This document shows, piece by piece, positions 9,891 to 20,212 of a DNA stretch of 64,000 bases. The notes under the pieces were generated by a model. That model made no database searches. It saw only the letters and a program-made list of their open reading frames with translations, and had not been told where the DNA came from. The stretch's first letter is position 1. Each line of letters starts with the position of its first letter. Origin of the DNA: Sorghum bicolor (taxonomy: Eukaryota; Streptophyta; Magnoliopsida; Poales; Poaceae); NCBI RefSeq assembly GCF_000003195.3, contig NC_012871.2, forward strand, positions 2,777,997 to 2,841,996, given 5' to 3'. Made by a program: the position numbers and the translations under genes.

Positions 9891-10963
9891 TTATGCGACG
9901 CTGAAGGAGGCGGCGGCCTTCTCGACGCCCTTCCTGGCGCCCTTGAACCACCTCTTGTCGCCGGCCTGCGCCTTGCAGATGTAGAGCTTGCCGTCGGAGA
10001 CGGTGGCCGTGATGAGCTGGTGCTTGCCGCCCTCGTCGCCGTCCGCCGTCCTTGTCAGCACGGAGACGCTGTAGTACTGCTTGCCGTCCACCACGGGCGT
10101 GGAGCTCTCCAGCACGTTGGCCGTGGCCACCGCGCCGGTCTCGAATCCACCCTGCAAACAACAGCAAGCAGATCGATGATGGCGATAAGCACCAAGCAAG
10201 CAAGCAACGACGATCGAGCATGGCCATGGCGGCGGCCGGCGGCCGGCGGGCGAACAGCTAACACAAAATTAAGTAGGTAGCTAGGAAGGTGCAAGGTTGG
10301 TTAGAGAGACCTCGGAGTCGGTGCTGCCGCCGAAGGCCTGCTTGCCGAGGAGGAAGTCGACCTGGGAGAGGAACTCCTCGGGGGAGCCGTACTCGGTGAT
10401 GGTCTTCTTGGAGGTGGGCTGGATGATGACGGAGACGTTGCTGTTGGCGTCGAAGTTGTCCTCGTAGCGGAGCACCTGCCCCGGGAACTCCCGCTCCTTG
10501 CTGGGGTTCCACTTGGACGGGATCAGCAGCTTGAACCCGTCGCCGTTGTACGCGATGTACTCCGTGTTCGTCTTGGGCTTGCCGAACACGTTGGCTGTGC
10601 CGATCCATGCAATTGCACGCGCGGCGGATCAGTCACTCAGGCACTCATCAGGGTAATGAAGCAAGGCAAGAGAAATAATCAAGGACGCCACGGCGGGGTG
10701 GTTCCGTTAATTCGTTCGTTACCTGCTTCTCCGTAGGCGGCGGCGGCGGGGCTGACCTTGGCGCCGACGGCGGCGACGCCGGCGAAGAGCGCGAGCGCGG
10801 CGCGGCGAGAGACGTCGCTCTGATCCACGGCGGCGGCGTCCTGCTGCTGCTTCTGCTGGGCCTTGCAGACGAACAGCTGGGCGCTGCGTGGCGCGGCCGC
10901 GACGCGCGGCGACGCGCCGAGGCGGGCGGTGGACTGGTGGAGGAAGCAGGAGGTGGACGCCAT
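9891..10963 (-). CDS. PSBP: PsbP, 23-kDa oxygen-evolving enhancer protein 2, chloroplastic
   Basis: Exons 10723-10963, 10311-10594 and 9891-10151 (241+284+261 nt) give 261 residues. All splice sites are GT/AG. Residues 1-33 look like a stromal transit peptide. Residues 50-76 form a lumen-targeting signal with a twin arginine ([11 protein letters not shown]53-54) ending AAAA before mature [13 protein letters not shown], as in PsbP proteins that use the Tat route. The rest is the PsbP fold ([69 protein letters not shown]). The protein binds photosystem II at the lumenal side and stabilises Ca2+ and Cl- at the Mn cluster. I take ATG 10963 as start because the frame has no earlier ATG. Confidence 0.97.
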
Positions 10964-10979
10964 CGCTACCAAGCTGCTT

Positions 10980-11240
10980 GCTTTGCTTTGCTTTTGCCGC
11001 CGGCCTCCGGACTGCTAGAAGCTAGAGTGTGGATGACACTAGCTAGCGCGCGGGTGTGTTAGGCCGCGGCGTACGTGTTAACGATGGGAGGGGAGGCGGC
11101 GGTGGGGTCGCCGGGGGAGCGGCTACTTGTGGTGCGCGGCGCCCCCAGCGGATGGAGTTTGGATCAGGGACGACGCCGCGGGATAAGGCTCCGCGACGCG
11201 CCATTGGGCCACGTCGGATCGCGATGTTTGCCTGGCCCAA
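10980..11240 (-). promoter_or_regulatory. PsbP upstream region with light-type motifs
   Basis: It contains an I-box/GATA motif (GGATAAGG, 11181-11188), an ACGT core (CCACGTC, about 11209) and a CCAAT sequence near 11205. Such motifs are frequent in photosynthesis gene promoters. I see no clear TATA box. Confidence 0.35.
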
Positions 11241-11408
11241 CACACACTACTGGCTCTCTCTCCCTCTCCCATCGCCGTTTGGCAGCACTGTCACCACCGT
11301 AGTGTACCCCCCGCTATCATCGTCTACGGCTACCTGCTGGTTGTACTGTACCACACGTACGCTAGAGTGGATCTTATTAATTTGGCTTACCTCCTCAATG
11401 ATAAGCAA

Positions 11409-11495
11409 GGCCTTGTTTAGTTCACCTTAAAAATAAAAAAAAAACTTTTCAAGATTCTCCGTCACATCGAATCTTACGGCATATAAATGGAGCAT

Positions 11496-11541
<46 letters not shown>

Positions 11542-11689
11542 GAAACAAAAACAAATTGCACAGTTTGACTATAAATCGTGAGACGAATCTTTTAAGCCTA
11601 GTTACTTCATGATTGGACAATGTTTGTCAAATAAAAATAAAAGTGCTACAGTATCAAAATCTAAAAACTTTTTGGATCTAAACAAGGCC
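11409..11689. mobile_element. Tourist-like MITE with internal (AT)n
   Basis: Ends GGCCTTGTTTAGTTC / GGATCTAAACAAGGCC, flanked by CAA. An (AT)n microsatellite of about 40 bp (11499-11538) has expanded inside the core. Confidence 0.8.
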
Positions 11690-11798
11690 CAAGCAAAATT
11701 CTTGTTGAAAAAAGGGTCACATTTTATGAATTTTGACTAACAAATATAGTCAAGTTGTGTGTACAAGTTTACAAAATAAAACTTGTATCAATATATTT

Positions 11799-12042
11799 GG
11801 GTCTTGTTTAGTTCCCAAAAAATTTTGCAAAATTTTTCAAATTTTCGGTCACATCAAATCTTTAGACGCATGCATGAAGTATTAAATATAGATGAAAATA
11901 AAAACTAATTGCACAGTTTGGTCGGAATTGACGAGACGAATCTTTTGAGTCTAGTTAGTCTATGATTGTATAATATTTGTCAAATACAAACGAAAGTGAT
12001 ACTATTCCTATTTTGCAAAAAAATTTGGAACTAAACAAGGCC
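11799..12042. mobile_element. Tourist-like MITE
   Basis: GGTCTTGTTTAGTTCCC ... GGAACTAAACAAGGCC with the standard core. It lies 110 bp from the preceding copy, in the same orientation. Confidence 0.8.
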
Positions 12043-12459
12043 TTGTATACAAAATGGCTCCAAGAGTGTATTGATTTTTTTAGTTATTGAATACAAACTA
12101 TAAGCGAACTTAAGAAGAGTTCAAATTTACTTTATATAACTTTTCCCTCGTCGAAATAAGATCATCATACCACTACACTTTCTAGCGACAACCCATGTCG
12201 ATCGATACATGTTTCTTTCATGAAGTCCACCAAGTCGGTGGATTGTTCCATCCATGACATGGCCAATGCCACTCTACACCTAAGATGGTCCATCTTACCA
12301 TAAAGTTTTTTAATTTTTTGAATGACTAAAGTACTGAGAAAAGGGTGGATGCTTTAGAAGGTCCTAACGGCCTAGTGGGAGATCAGAAAAGTATGATGAT
12401 GGACATTGCCTTAGCCTTTTTTATAAAGACATGTTTCAAAAAAAAGATAGACTGAAGAT

Positions 12460-12795
12460 TTCCTTATCTCGTGATTTTTGGGAACAAGATGACAGAGTGT
12501 TAGTCTATTATATAGTGAAAATGATTTGTTGATATCTTCTTTTTTGAGAATGAAATAAAGGAGGCAGTTTGGAGTTGATATGCTGAAGGTGCTCCAGGAC
12601 TAGATGGGTATTCCTTTATGGCTTATCATAAGTTTTGGGATCTTATGAAGAAGGATTTGTTAGCCACGTTTGAGGATTTCTGTGCATATTAAATTTCGCA
12701 ATGTTATCTCTCATTTCAAAAGTGGAGGCTAAGTCTATGAATATTAGACCCATTAGTCTTATTAATTGTAGTTTTAAAATTGGTTAATTGATCAT
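12460..12795 (+). pseudogene. Decayed LINE reverse transcriptase fragment
   Basis: Across frames on the plus strand one can read peptides typical of plant non-LTR reverse transcriptases: EGAPGLDGYSFMAYHKFWDL, then KKDLLATFEDF, then KVEAKSMNIRPISLINCSFK. Stops and frameshifts interrupt it, so it is a relic. Flanking 12043-12460 holds no recognised gene. Confidence 0.6.
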
Positions 12796-12828
12796 GGATT
12801 TCTAAATCGAGGCGACCTAAAGATGTTA

Positions 12829-13010
12829 GGGGGTGTTTGGTTGGAGGTACTAAAGTTTAATCGGTACTGTAGCACATTTGTAAGCAATCATTGTTCAATC
12901 ATGGACTAATTAGACTTAAAAAAATCGTCTCACAAATTATTCTCTATTTGTGTTTTTAGTTTTATAAATAGTCTATATTTAATACTTCATGCATGTGTCC
13001 AAACATGCAT
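12829..13010. mobile_element. Tourist-like MITE fragment (GGGTGTTTGGTT family)
   Basis: A left end GGGGGTGTTTGGTTGG after TTA, and a core similar to the copy at 60540-60735 ('ctcacaaattattctcta'). No right end is seen, so it is truncated. Confidence 0.5.
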
Positions 13011-13450
13011 GTGTTTTTATTTTTATTATGACTTGTTTTGTCAATAAAAATACTTTAACAATACTTTATTTACTTTACTATTAACCTCATCGTCCCAGAA
13101 TTAGACTTTAATTCTATCTTTGGACCAGGAATATCTATATATGTTGCATATATAATATCTTTCATTTTCTCAAGTTTTCTTTTGTAGGACCAAGTTTGAA
13201 CAACGATCGATTATCAACTTCACAAATCCAAATTAAACCTCAATGACTCCATACTTAGATGATGTTCAACTGAGACGAGAACGCGATTCAAGGAGTAGCA
13301 AAATTGCAATGCTTTTCAACCTGCAGATGTTTCTTAAATGAGCAAAGATATATACACATGGCAAGAACAGAGTCCATCAGATCACACCCAAACCAAAAGA
13401 ATCGCAAAATGATCACATTATTCGAACTCAAAACCATGGCGAAACTTCAG
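13011..13450. other. Spacer, no gene seen
   Basis: AT-rich. The last 80 bases are likely 3' UTR of the repeat-protein gene on the minus strand. Confidence 0.5.
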
Positions 13451-13527
13451 TTAATGTGTAATTGACAGCCTAGATGCCACTAACATCGAACAAAGCTTGG
13501 CGTCAGTTTTGCCCACCGCCGCCGCCG

Positions 13528-14412
13528 TCAGCCACCGCCATTGCCATTGCCGTCGACCATCTTGGTGATGAACTTGGGGATGGGGACATCGTACCCAAAC
13601 AGCGAGAAGTTGGGCGGCAGCTGCGGCATCTTGGGCCCCGACGGCATCGGCGGGAACGAGATCTTGGCCAGCCCCGAGAAGTCGGGCATCTTGGGGATCT
13701 CCGGGATTTCGGTGGGGAGAGCCGCCGCCCCAGGCGAGCCGGCAGTCTTCTGCTGCTCCGCGGCGAGGCTGGCCACCATCTCGGGCGTGATGTTCGCCGG
13801 CAGATGGTTCTGCACCTCCGGGAGCTTGGCCAGCACCTCGGGCGGCAGGTTCGCCGGCAGCTGGCCCTGCACCGCCGGGATGGTGGCCAGGATCTCGCTC
13901 GTCTGCAGCTGCCCCTGCGACGCCTCGATGTTGGCCAGCGTCTCCGGCGGGATGTTGGCCAGCACGTCCGGCGGCACGTTGGCCGGGAGCTTCGCCAGCA
14001 ACTCCGGTGGGAGGTTGCCGTAAGCTGGAAGTGGGACATTGGCCGGCTGGTTGGCGGCGGGCATGCTCACTACCGGCATGCTCTCCGGCGACCCTGCGGT
14101 AGGAACCGGCGCCGGTGCACCTGCTGCTGCCTGGCCATTTGGAGCCGCCGCAGGACGTTCGGCGAGATGGCGTTGGCCATCTGGAGCCGCCGCAGGACGT
14201 CCGGCGAGAAGGCGATGGCCATTTGGAGCCGCCGCAGGACGTTCGGCGAGATGGCGTTGGCCATCTGGAGCCGCCGCAGGACGTCCGGCGAGAAGGCGAT
14301 GGCCATTTGGAGCCGCCGCAGGACGTTCGGCGAGGAGGCGTGAGGATGCACAAAGATGGAGGTGGAAAGAGAAAAAAATGGCCAGGAGAGTCACGTAGGC
14401 GAGAGGCCTCAT
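13528..14412 (-). CDS. Secreted Pro/Ala-rich tandem-repeat protein
   Basis: Intronless, 294 residues. I chose ATG 14412 because it opens a clear signal peptide (MRPLAYVTLLAIFFSFHLHL then CASS); the longer upstream frame lacks one. Residues 25-94 are five 14-residue units alternating RLLAGRPAAAPDGQ and R(L/H)LAERPAAAPNG(H/Q). Residues 120-230 contain looser repeats of P-P-x-x-L-A-x-(L/I)-P type (LPPELLAKLPAN, LPPEVLAKLPEV). The tail is MPDFSGLAKISFPPMP then GPKMPQLPPNF and FGYDVPIPKFI. I recognise no catalytic domain. The plan (signal peptide, an R-x-L-A start, Pro-rich repeats) resembles PELPK-type wall proteins and the three genes at 26-39 kb. A wall protein or a multi-peptide precursor are the two readings I would test. 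Confidence 0.75.
   Translation of the reverse strand: MRPLAYVTLLAIFFSFHLHLCASSRLLAERPAAAPNGHRLLAGRPAAAPDGQRHLAERPAAAPNGHRLLAGRPAAAPDGQRHLAERPAAAPNGQAAAGAPAPVPTAGSPESMPVVSMPAANQPANVPLPAYGNLPPELLAKLPANVPPDVLANIPPETLANIEASQGQLQTSEILATIPAVQGQLPANLPPEVLAKLPEVQNHLPANITPEMVASLAAEQQKTAGSPGAAALPTEIPEIPKMPDFSGLAKISFPPMPSGPKMPQLPPNFSLFGYDVPIPKFITKMVDGNGNGGG
14131..14340 (-). repeat. Five 42-bp coding repeats (84-bp higher-order unit)
   Basis: The 210 bp encode five 14-residue units. Adjacent units differ (GRPAAAPDGQ against ERPAAAPNGH), but alternate units are almost identical. Expansion therefore proceeded by 84-bp pairs. Because 42 is divisible by three, several frames on both strands stay open here. 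Confidence 0.9.
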
Positions 14413-14673
14413 TGTGACTTTCCTGTGGAATCGAGATTCCAAACCCAGCAAAATGGAGGGCCGCAAACACAGATGGGAGACTGCCCAGGATATATATAAG
14501 AATCTAAAATGAAACGATGAAGCTAAATTTAGTGACATGCATGTTTAATGGCAACACGGCAAGCTGGGAATAGCTCTAAACAACAGAAATTCAGGTATAT
14601 ATATAGCAATCTAAATATAGAATTCAAGATCCACTCATGGTTCATTGGAACAACAGAAAACTAGATAACGCTA

Positions 14674-14917
14674 GGGACTTGTTTACTTTCACCCCAAAAC
14701 CCAAAATTTTTCAAGATTCTCCGTCACATCGAACTTTTAGATGCATACGTGGAGTATTAAATATAAACAAAAATTAAAACTAATTGCACAGTTTGGTCGG
14801 AATTTACGAGACGAATCTTTTGAGCCTAGTTAGTCTATGGTTGGACAATAATTACCATAAACAAACGAAAGTGTTACAATGTCGTGAAATTTTTCCGTTC
14901 AAGAACTAAACACGGCC
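14674..14917. mobile_element. Tourist-like MITE
   Basis: Diverged ends GGACTTGTTTACTTTC / GAACTAAACACGGCC around the standard core, between the repeat-protein gene and the FRS gene. Confidence 0.7.
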
Positions 14918-15128
14918 TAGATATACCTTTATAGTACATTGGAACAAAAGAAACCTGATAGATATTCATGTCATGTCAGGAGAAATGGACTCGACATCAT
15001 CCTACCATCTGATCATGGTTCATTACTACTTGCAATTCCAGATATAGAAGACGCTAGATATATCTTTACATTGTAACAACAGAAAACTGTCAGATATTCA
15101 TGTCATGTTGGGAGAAAGGGACTACTCA

Positions 15129-17264
15129 TCATATCTCCATGTCTTGACGCTCAGATGATGCATTACCACTCTGAGGGTTAGGGATAGCATGCTGTGCCTC
15201 AACCTTTACTTTCAGTTGTGCAAGGCCATCCATCACTGACTCGAACAGTGCATCTGATGTCGCTGCCTTCTCTGCCACACCATAGAACGATTTGCACAAC
15301 ACATCAAAACGCTGTGCAATTGGTGTGCTGACATTCTCATCATACGAACAGGCAATAGAAGTGTAGCTACGTTCCAAATCCTTTCTCCACCTCTGCAGAA
15401 CATACTTGGAGGGCACTTCTTTGACCTTCATCAGAGTAAGTACAGAGATGATGTGGCAGCACAAGATTCCTTGAAATTCAAAATGCCGACATGCACATTT
15501 CACGTCACATCCGTCGCCGTTAAACCAGACAGAAAAGTCCAATGTAAGTTGTTGCTCCCTAATTTTAACATCTTGAGCAACATTGAACGTGTAAGATGTA
15601 CCTTCTTGTTTCAGAAGTTTTGGATAGCAGTAAATTTTACCTTTTAACTGCTCCTGAAATTCTTCAAACTTTTTATTTGTATATACTAACTGGAACTGCT
15701 TCTCAATATCATAATGAGTGATGCAAGATGCCACTTCATGAGAAGACTTAAAATCGGCATTTTTTTCCTTCTCAACCATGTCTCTTAGTGCTTTGCTGTA
15801 TTGCTCTAGAAACTGGTTTATTTTTGTTCCAGAACTGACATATCCATCAAACAAAGCATATTCACTTTCACACTCTTTTGTGACAGCCATGCCAGCCCAA
15901 AAGGTATCTTTTATATAAGCAGGTGCCCATTTTTGCCAATTAATGCACAGCTGAATAAGCCAGTAATTGCCTTGAAGGCCAAACTTGCTGGTCATCTCAA
16001 GCCAACCTTTTTCAAATTCACATTTTGTCAGAGATTCATAGACCACATTTGAGAAAATGAATCTAAAGTCTTTTAACTTCGAAAATCCACGGAGCTTTTC
16101 AGGGAGTTTCTTCATGACACTCAACAGACACCAGCTATGGTAAGTTTGAGGGAAAACTTGCTCAACAGCATCCTGCACTTCGTCGCACTGATCGGTAATC
16201 AAACCTTTTGGTGGTTTGTAAGACATACAAGCTAACAAAGATTTGAACAGCCATACAAAAGATTCTGTGTTCTGATTTGACAGTAGGCCACAGCCCAGAA
16301 GAATTGGTTCTCCATGATGGTTTACACCAACGAAAGAAGCAAGAGGCACTTCATACTTGCTTGTTAGGTAGGCAGCGTCAAACTTCACAACATCCGAGAA
16401 AGATTCATATGCAGCCCTACTTCTTGCGTCTGCCCAGAAAACATTCCTCAGCCGGGAATTTTCATCAAAATCCATGGCATAGAAAAAGTTTGGATTCTTG
16501 GACTGCATGCGGAAGAAGTATTGATAAAGCACATGTGTATCTTCGGCACTAAACTTCAGCCTTGTTTCCTCTTTAGAATTGTCTGTGCACTCATTCTCAC
16601 CAAGCTGTGGATTTTCAAAGCCTCCACCTTGCGCATTGTTCGCACACAACTTCAGCCTTGTTTCCTCCTTAGAATTGTCTGTGCACTCATTCTCACCAAA
16701 CTGTGGATTTTCATAGTGTCCACCTTGCACATTGTTCGCACAAACTTCTGACCTGCCACTTGACTCTTGCCTTCTTCTTTTAGCTCTCACCCCAGGTATC
16801 TTGTTCCGGCACACATTGATCCCTGTCTCGCTTGGAATCAAATCATGGTTGTGCTCGAGTATGAGTGAAGTCAAGCAGAACTTGTCAGTGTCATGAAGTC
16901 TAAAATTCAGTTTAGCCGGACACTGTGTTTTTGTGGAGGGATTCTGATTCAACTTATTTCTGGAGCACTGAGCTTTCCCCTGCCTGTTGCAAGCGAGAGT
17001 GAAATACTGCAACTTCTCATCCATGGTTTTAGAGGTCCTCCGTGTTATAGTGAATCCCTTCTCCTGAGCATATCTCTGACTGAACGCGATCGCGTCGTCC
17101 TCGCTATCAAATATCATTCCCTTCACTGGATCCGCGTTACCTTCCTGCGCCGCATCTGTGGATCCATTGCCTGGCAAGGCGACAAACTCATCCTCACCAC
17201 CAGACATCTGTAGGTCTGCATTACCTTCATACACCACCACTTGTAAGGGTTCGATTTCGGCCAT
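15129..17264 (-). CDS. FAR1-related sequence (FRS) protein, MULE-derived
   Basis: A single coding exon of 711 residues. A FAR1-type WRKY-GCM1 zinc-finger DNA-binding domain covers about 50-145 (GMIFDSEDDAIAFSQRYA, C92, C115, HNHD at 139-142). A basic AKRRR lies at 161-165. A MULE transposase domain covers about 285-380 (KFDAAYLTSKYEVPLASFVG, LITDQC, HSWCLLSVMKKLP). A SWIM zinc finger is C590-x-C592 ... C602-x-H604. FRS proteins descend from Mutator-like transposases; FHY3 and FAR1 are light-signalling transcription factors, but this paralogue's role is not shown. Unusually, residues 174-205 and 206-237 are a tandem duplication in the linker. ATG 17264 is the first in frame. A 5' UTR intron is likely, since GC-rich leader sequence lies at 17600-17900. 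Confidence 0.92.
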   Translation of the reverse strand: MAEIEPLQVVVYEGNADLQMSGGEDEFVALPGNGSTDAAQEGNADPVKGMIFDSEDDAIAFSQRYAQEKGFTITRRTSKTMDEKLQYFTLACNRQGKAQCSRNKLNQNPSTKTQCPAKLNFRLHDTDKFCLTSLILEHNHDLIPSETGINVCRNKIPGVRAKRRRQESSGRSEVCANNVQGGHYENPQFGENECTDNSKEETRLKLCANNAQGGGFENPQLGENECTDNSKEETRLKFSAEDTHVLYQYFFRMQSKNPNFFYAMDFDENSRLRNVFWADARSRAAYESFSDVVKFDAAYLTSKYEVPLASFVGVNHHGEPILLGCGLLSNQNTESFVWLFKSLLACMSYKPPKGLITDQCDEVQDAVEQVFPQTYHSWCLLSVMKKLPEKLRGFSKLKDFRFIFSNVVYESLTKCEFEKGWLEMTSKFGLQGNYWLIQLCINWQKWAPAYIKDTFWAGMAVTKECESEYALFDGYVSSGTKINQFLEQYSKALRDMVEKEKNADFKSSHEVASCITHYDIEKQFQLVYTNKKFEEFQEQLKGKIYCYPKLLKQEGTSYTFNVAQDVKIREQQLTLDFSVWFNGDGCDVKCACRHFEFQGILCCHIISVLTLMKVKEVPSKYVLQRWRKDLERSYTSIACSYDENVSTPIAQRFDVLCKSFYGVAEKAATSDALFESVMDGLAQLKVKVEAQHAIPNPQSGNASSERQDMEI
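16554..16745 (-). repeat. Two 96-bp tandem coding repeats in the FRS gene
   Basis: Encodes two 32-residue units beginning (V/L)CANN(V/A)QGG and both ending GENECTDNSKEETRLK. About 27 of 32 residues are identical. The duplication is in frame, in the linker between the DNA-binding and transposase-like domains. Confidence 0.9.
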
Positions 17265-18439
17265 TACCTAGAAGCGCCAGGAAATCAAGAGAACCGCCTA
17301 TTTAGAACCCAATTCGAAAAGATGCAGAACAGAACTGGTGTACTAGAAGCAAAAAAGAAGACGTAGACATGAACCAACCAGGTAGGTGCTAGTATCCAGA
17401 AGAAACGTAGATGGATTCTGGTTGTGCAGCTTGAGGTCTTCAGGGATATGATTCCAGTGCTCAGTGAACACGAATACAGGATCGGCTACAACGTGAGACA
17501 AAAAGTTCAGAAGACGGATAAACAGCGGTAGCAGGACGACCGAAATGCTGAGGCAACGATCCCTAATCGAAATCGAATCTTCTGCTACATCGCATCAACG
17601 ACGAAGCCTCCCCAAGATCCTAGAAAAACACGCACCTGCGGCACGAGGATCCTCGACTACGCCCGCTCGCCCGAATCGCCCCCGCGCCGCCGTCGCTTCT
17701 TCAGCGCCGCGGATATTGGCCGGGTTTCCCCGGGGGAGCGCAGACGCAGACGCAGGGATCGCCGAGGCGCAGAAATGGTCCCGCCCGCGGGTGCGGACCG
17801 CGGAGAAGGTGCGGGTATGCCCGCCCGGGAGGCGCGGCGTCGGCGTCGGTGGCGGCGGGCGGAGCGAGTGGTGGTCGTGGTCGGTGACGGTAAGCGAGGG
17901 GAGCAATCAGCAAAGCCCAAGTGAAATCCGCCATGCTGGGCCGTTTCGGTGGATGGTAAGGATTTTCCAGCCCAACTCACGTTGGGCCGTCGTGAGGTTA
18001 CGGCCCATTAAGCGTTACGGGCTCGTTTGGTCCATGCTTTTGCTTTTTTTTTTTTTGAACTTTGCACGCTTTTGTTGCTAAACGTATGTATGGCTGGCTG
18101 CAGTGTGTTTGTCGGCGGGTGTAGGGTGGAAAATATCACTGACAGGCATGGCCCACGCTTGCGAAACGTATGGCTGCAAGGTGGACGCCGTGAGCCCACA
18201 CACAGCCCAATCAGGATAGTGAGTGGGCCCCGTGGCCCACCTGTCTGGCTGTCCCTGTCGGATGAACCAATGGCTGGCTGGCTCTTCCCCCAACTACCTT
18301 TCCTCTCCCGGCTGCTCTGCCTCGCCATAGTAGGTGAGCAAGAATCCCCGAGACCTGGTTCGTCGCCGACTGTGACCGTTCCAGAAGATCATCAGGGCCG
18401 GGGCGCCCCCAATTCGAACCGCTGCTGTTCTAATCCTCG
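17265..18439. promoter_or_regulatory. Divergent FRS/reticulon intergenic region with both 5' leaders
   Basis: The FRS leader and a probable leader intron run from 17265 to about 17900. Site II-like motifs cluster at 17930-18010 (TTGGGCC near 17982, CGGCCCA at 18001). The other side carries the reticulon leader: its first exon ends at 18439 (CTCG before GTAAGT) and the leader intron runs 18440-18902. About 400 bp between the two starts must hold both promoters. I see no clear TATA box. Confidence 0.5.
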
Positions 18440-18918
18440 GTAAGTTCATCCCTGTCTTCCTAGTTTCCTCCGGTCAGTTTGTAGAGACCTTATCCAATTC
18501 GTTTTGGCCGGCTGGTTTGGTTGCTTTAGCTTTTCTGCAACCTGGACCTGAATAAAGAATCCGCCGTCGAGGTGGACAACAAAAGGGAAGGGTGAGCTGT
18601 TCAGGTTCGAATCTTTTTTTTTAGAGTTCCTGAGCTGTTCAGGATTCAGGCTATTAATTCAGAGTTGACAGTAATACGCCATGCGCTCTGTTTAATCTCT
18701 TATTATTCAATTATAATCTCCCCAACAGCACCTGGGAGCTCTTTTTCAAGGTTGTATCTGTAAGCTTTTCGGCCTTGCCGCAGCAGACCTGTCTGTTACT
18801 CTGTTTTAACTAGAAAATTTACAGGTAGAAGAAGAAAGAGGCATATGGCTGTGAGCCTGTGACTCTGACTCACACTGACTGACTGTTTCGTGACTCTTCC
18901 AGGGCGGCGGGATCGAAG

Positions 18919-20212
18919 ATGCCGGAGCATTCAGAGAACGCGGCGGCGGACCTGATGGGTAACATCATGGAGACCATCGCGGAGAACCTTCCGAAGCAGA
19001 AGTCAGTCCGGTTCGACGACGGCGAGGGCTCCATCTCCGACCAGGCCAAGAAGCTCTTCGGCGGCGGGCAGGCCGGTAACAAGAAGTCTATCCACCATGT
19101 CCTGGGTGGCGGGAAATGTACGTATTGCAAGTAACAATATATAGTGATGCCATCCATCAAGTGGCTGACTGTCTACAAATTAATTCTTTCCTTGTGAATG
19201 AATTGTGATGAATGATGTCTGACGATGGAATGGCTGCAGCCGCCGACGTGCTGCTGTGGCGGAACAAGAAGATCTCGTCCAGCGTGCTGGGCGTGGCGAC
19301 GCTGGTGTGGGTCTTCTTCGAGTGGCTGGACTACCACTTCCTCACCATCGTCTGCTTCCTGCTCGCGCTCGGCATGGCCGTCCAGTTCGCCTGGTCCACC
19401 TTCGCCGCCGTGCTCAACAGAGGGTACGAACATACTCATCCACGCCGCTGTCAGCTTAGCTATATTGTGTTGGTTCCGTCGTTCGATGCCATGCCATTGC
19501 CATCCATGGCTGATCGATCCCATTCCAACGTGGCTGGCCTGCTCAACGATCCACCAGGTCCCCTTCCAGCGTGCCTCGCGTGCAGCTGCCGGAGGAGCTG
19601 TTCGCCAACGTGGGCGCGGCCGTCGGCGCCCAGGTGAACAGGGCGCTGGGCTTCCTCCAGGACGTGTCCTGCGGACGAGACCTCAAGCAGTTGCTCATCG
19701 TAAGTGAGGCCGTGGTGCTCGACTCTTCAGTCTTGCTGAACATTTTTGCAGAATTGCAGTAGCTGTTGTCACACCGACGACTGATGAGCTTGCTTTCCTG
19801 TATATATAATTTTTTAACAATTGGTAATGGCAATTGATATAAGGTGATCGCCGGGTTCTTTGCGGCGGCGATCGTCGGCAGCTTCTGCAACTTCTTGACA
19901 GTCATCTACATCGGTAATGATTTCTGAATTCTGACAGTGCTTATAATTTCAGGGTTACATTACAGTTCTGAATGTTCTGTTTGGTAAATGCTTAATTAAT
20001 TAGCTGCTGATGGACGGTATCATCGTGTTGGTTGGTATGATAATTCAGGGTTCGTGTGCGCGCACACGCTGCCAGTGCTGTACGAGAGGTACCAGGACCA
20101 AGTGGACGACTTCCTGTACAACATGCTGGGCGTGGTGCAGAGCCAGTACCAGAAGCTGGACACCAAGGGCATCCTCAAGGGTGGCGTCTCCAAGTTCAGG
20201 AAGAACGAGTAG
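18919..20212 (+). CDS. Reticulon-like protein (RTNLB family)
   Basis: Exons 18919-19117, 19240-19423, 19558-19699, 19854 region read as 19844-19913, and 20049-20212 (199+184+142+70+164 nt) give 252 residues, all with GT/AG borders. The N-terminus (MPEHSENAAADLMGNIMETI) is soluble. The reticulon homology domain starts at SADVLLWRNKKISSSVLG. The first long hydrophobic hairpin is VATLVWVFFEWLDYHFLTIV then CFLLALGMAVQFAW. The second is LLIVIAGFFAAAIVGSF then CNFLTVIYIGFVCAHTLPVL. The end, YERYQDQVDDFLYNML and KGGVSKFRKNE, is typical. Plant reticulons wedge into the ER membrane and curve tubules. A 5' UTR intron (18440-18902) precedes the start codon. Confidence 0.95.

Noticed and set aside
13474..14343. 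289-codon plus-strand frame over the repeat-protein gene
   Set aside because: Antisense shadow; open only because repeats of 42 bp lack stops in several frames. The minus-strand frame has the signal peptide.
17545..18443. Open frames of 100-180 codons between FRS and reticulon genes
   Set aside because: They lie in the GC-rich leaders and promoters, have no family signature, and overlap likely 5' UTRs.
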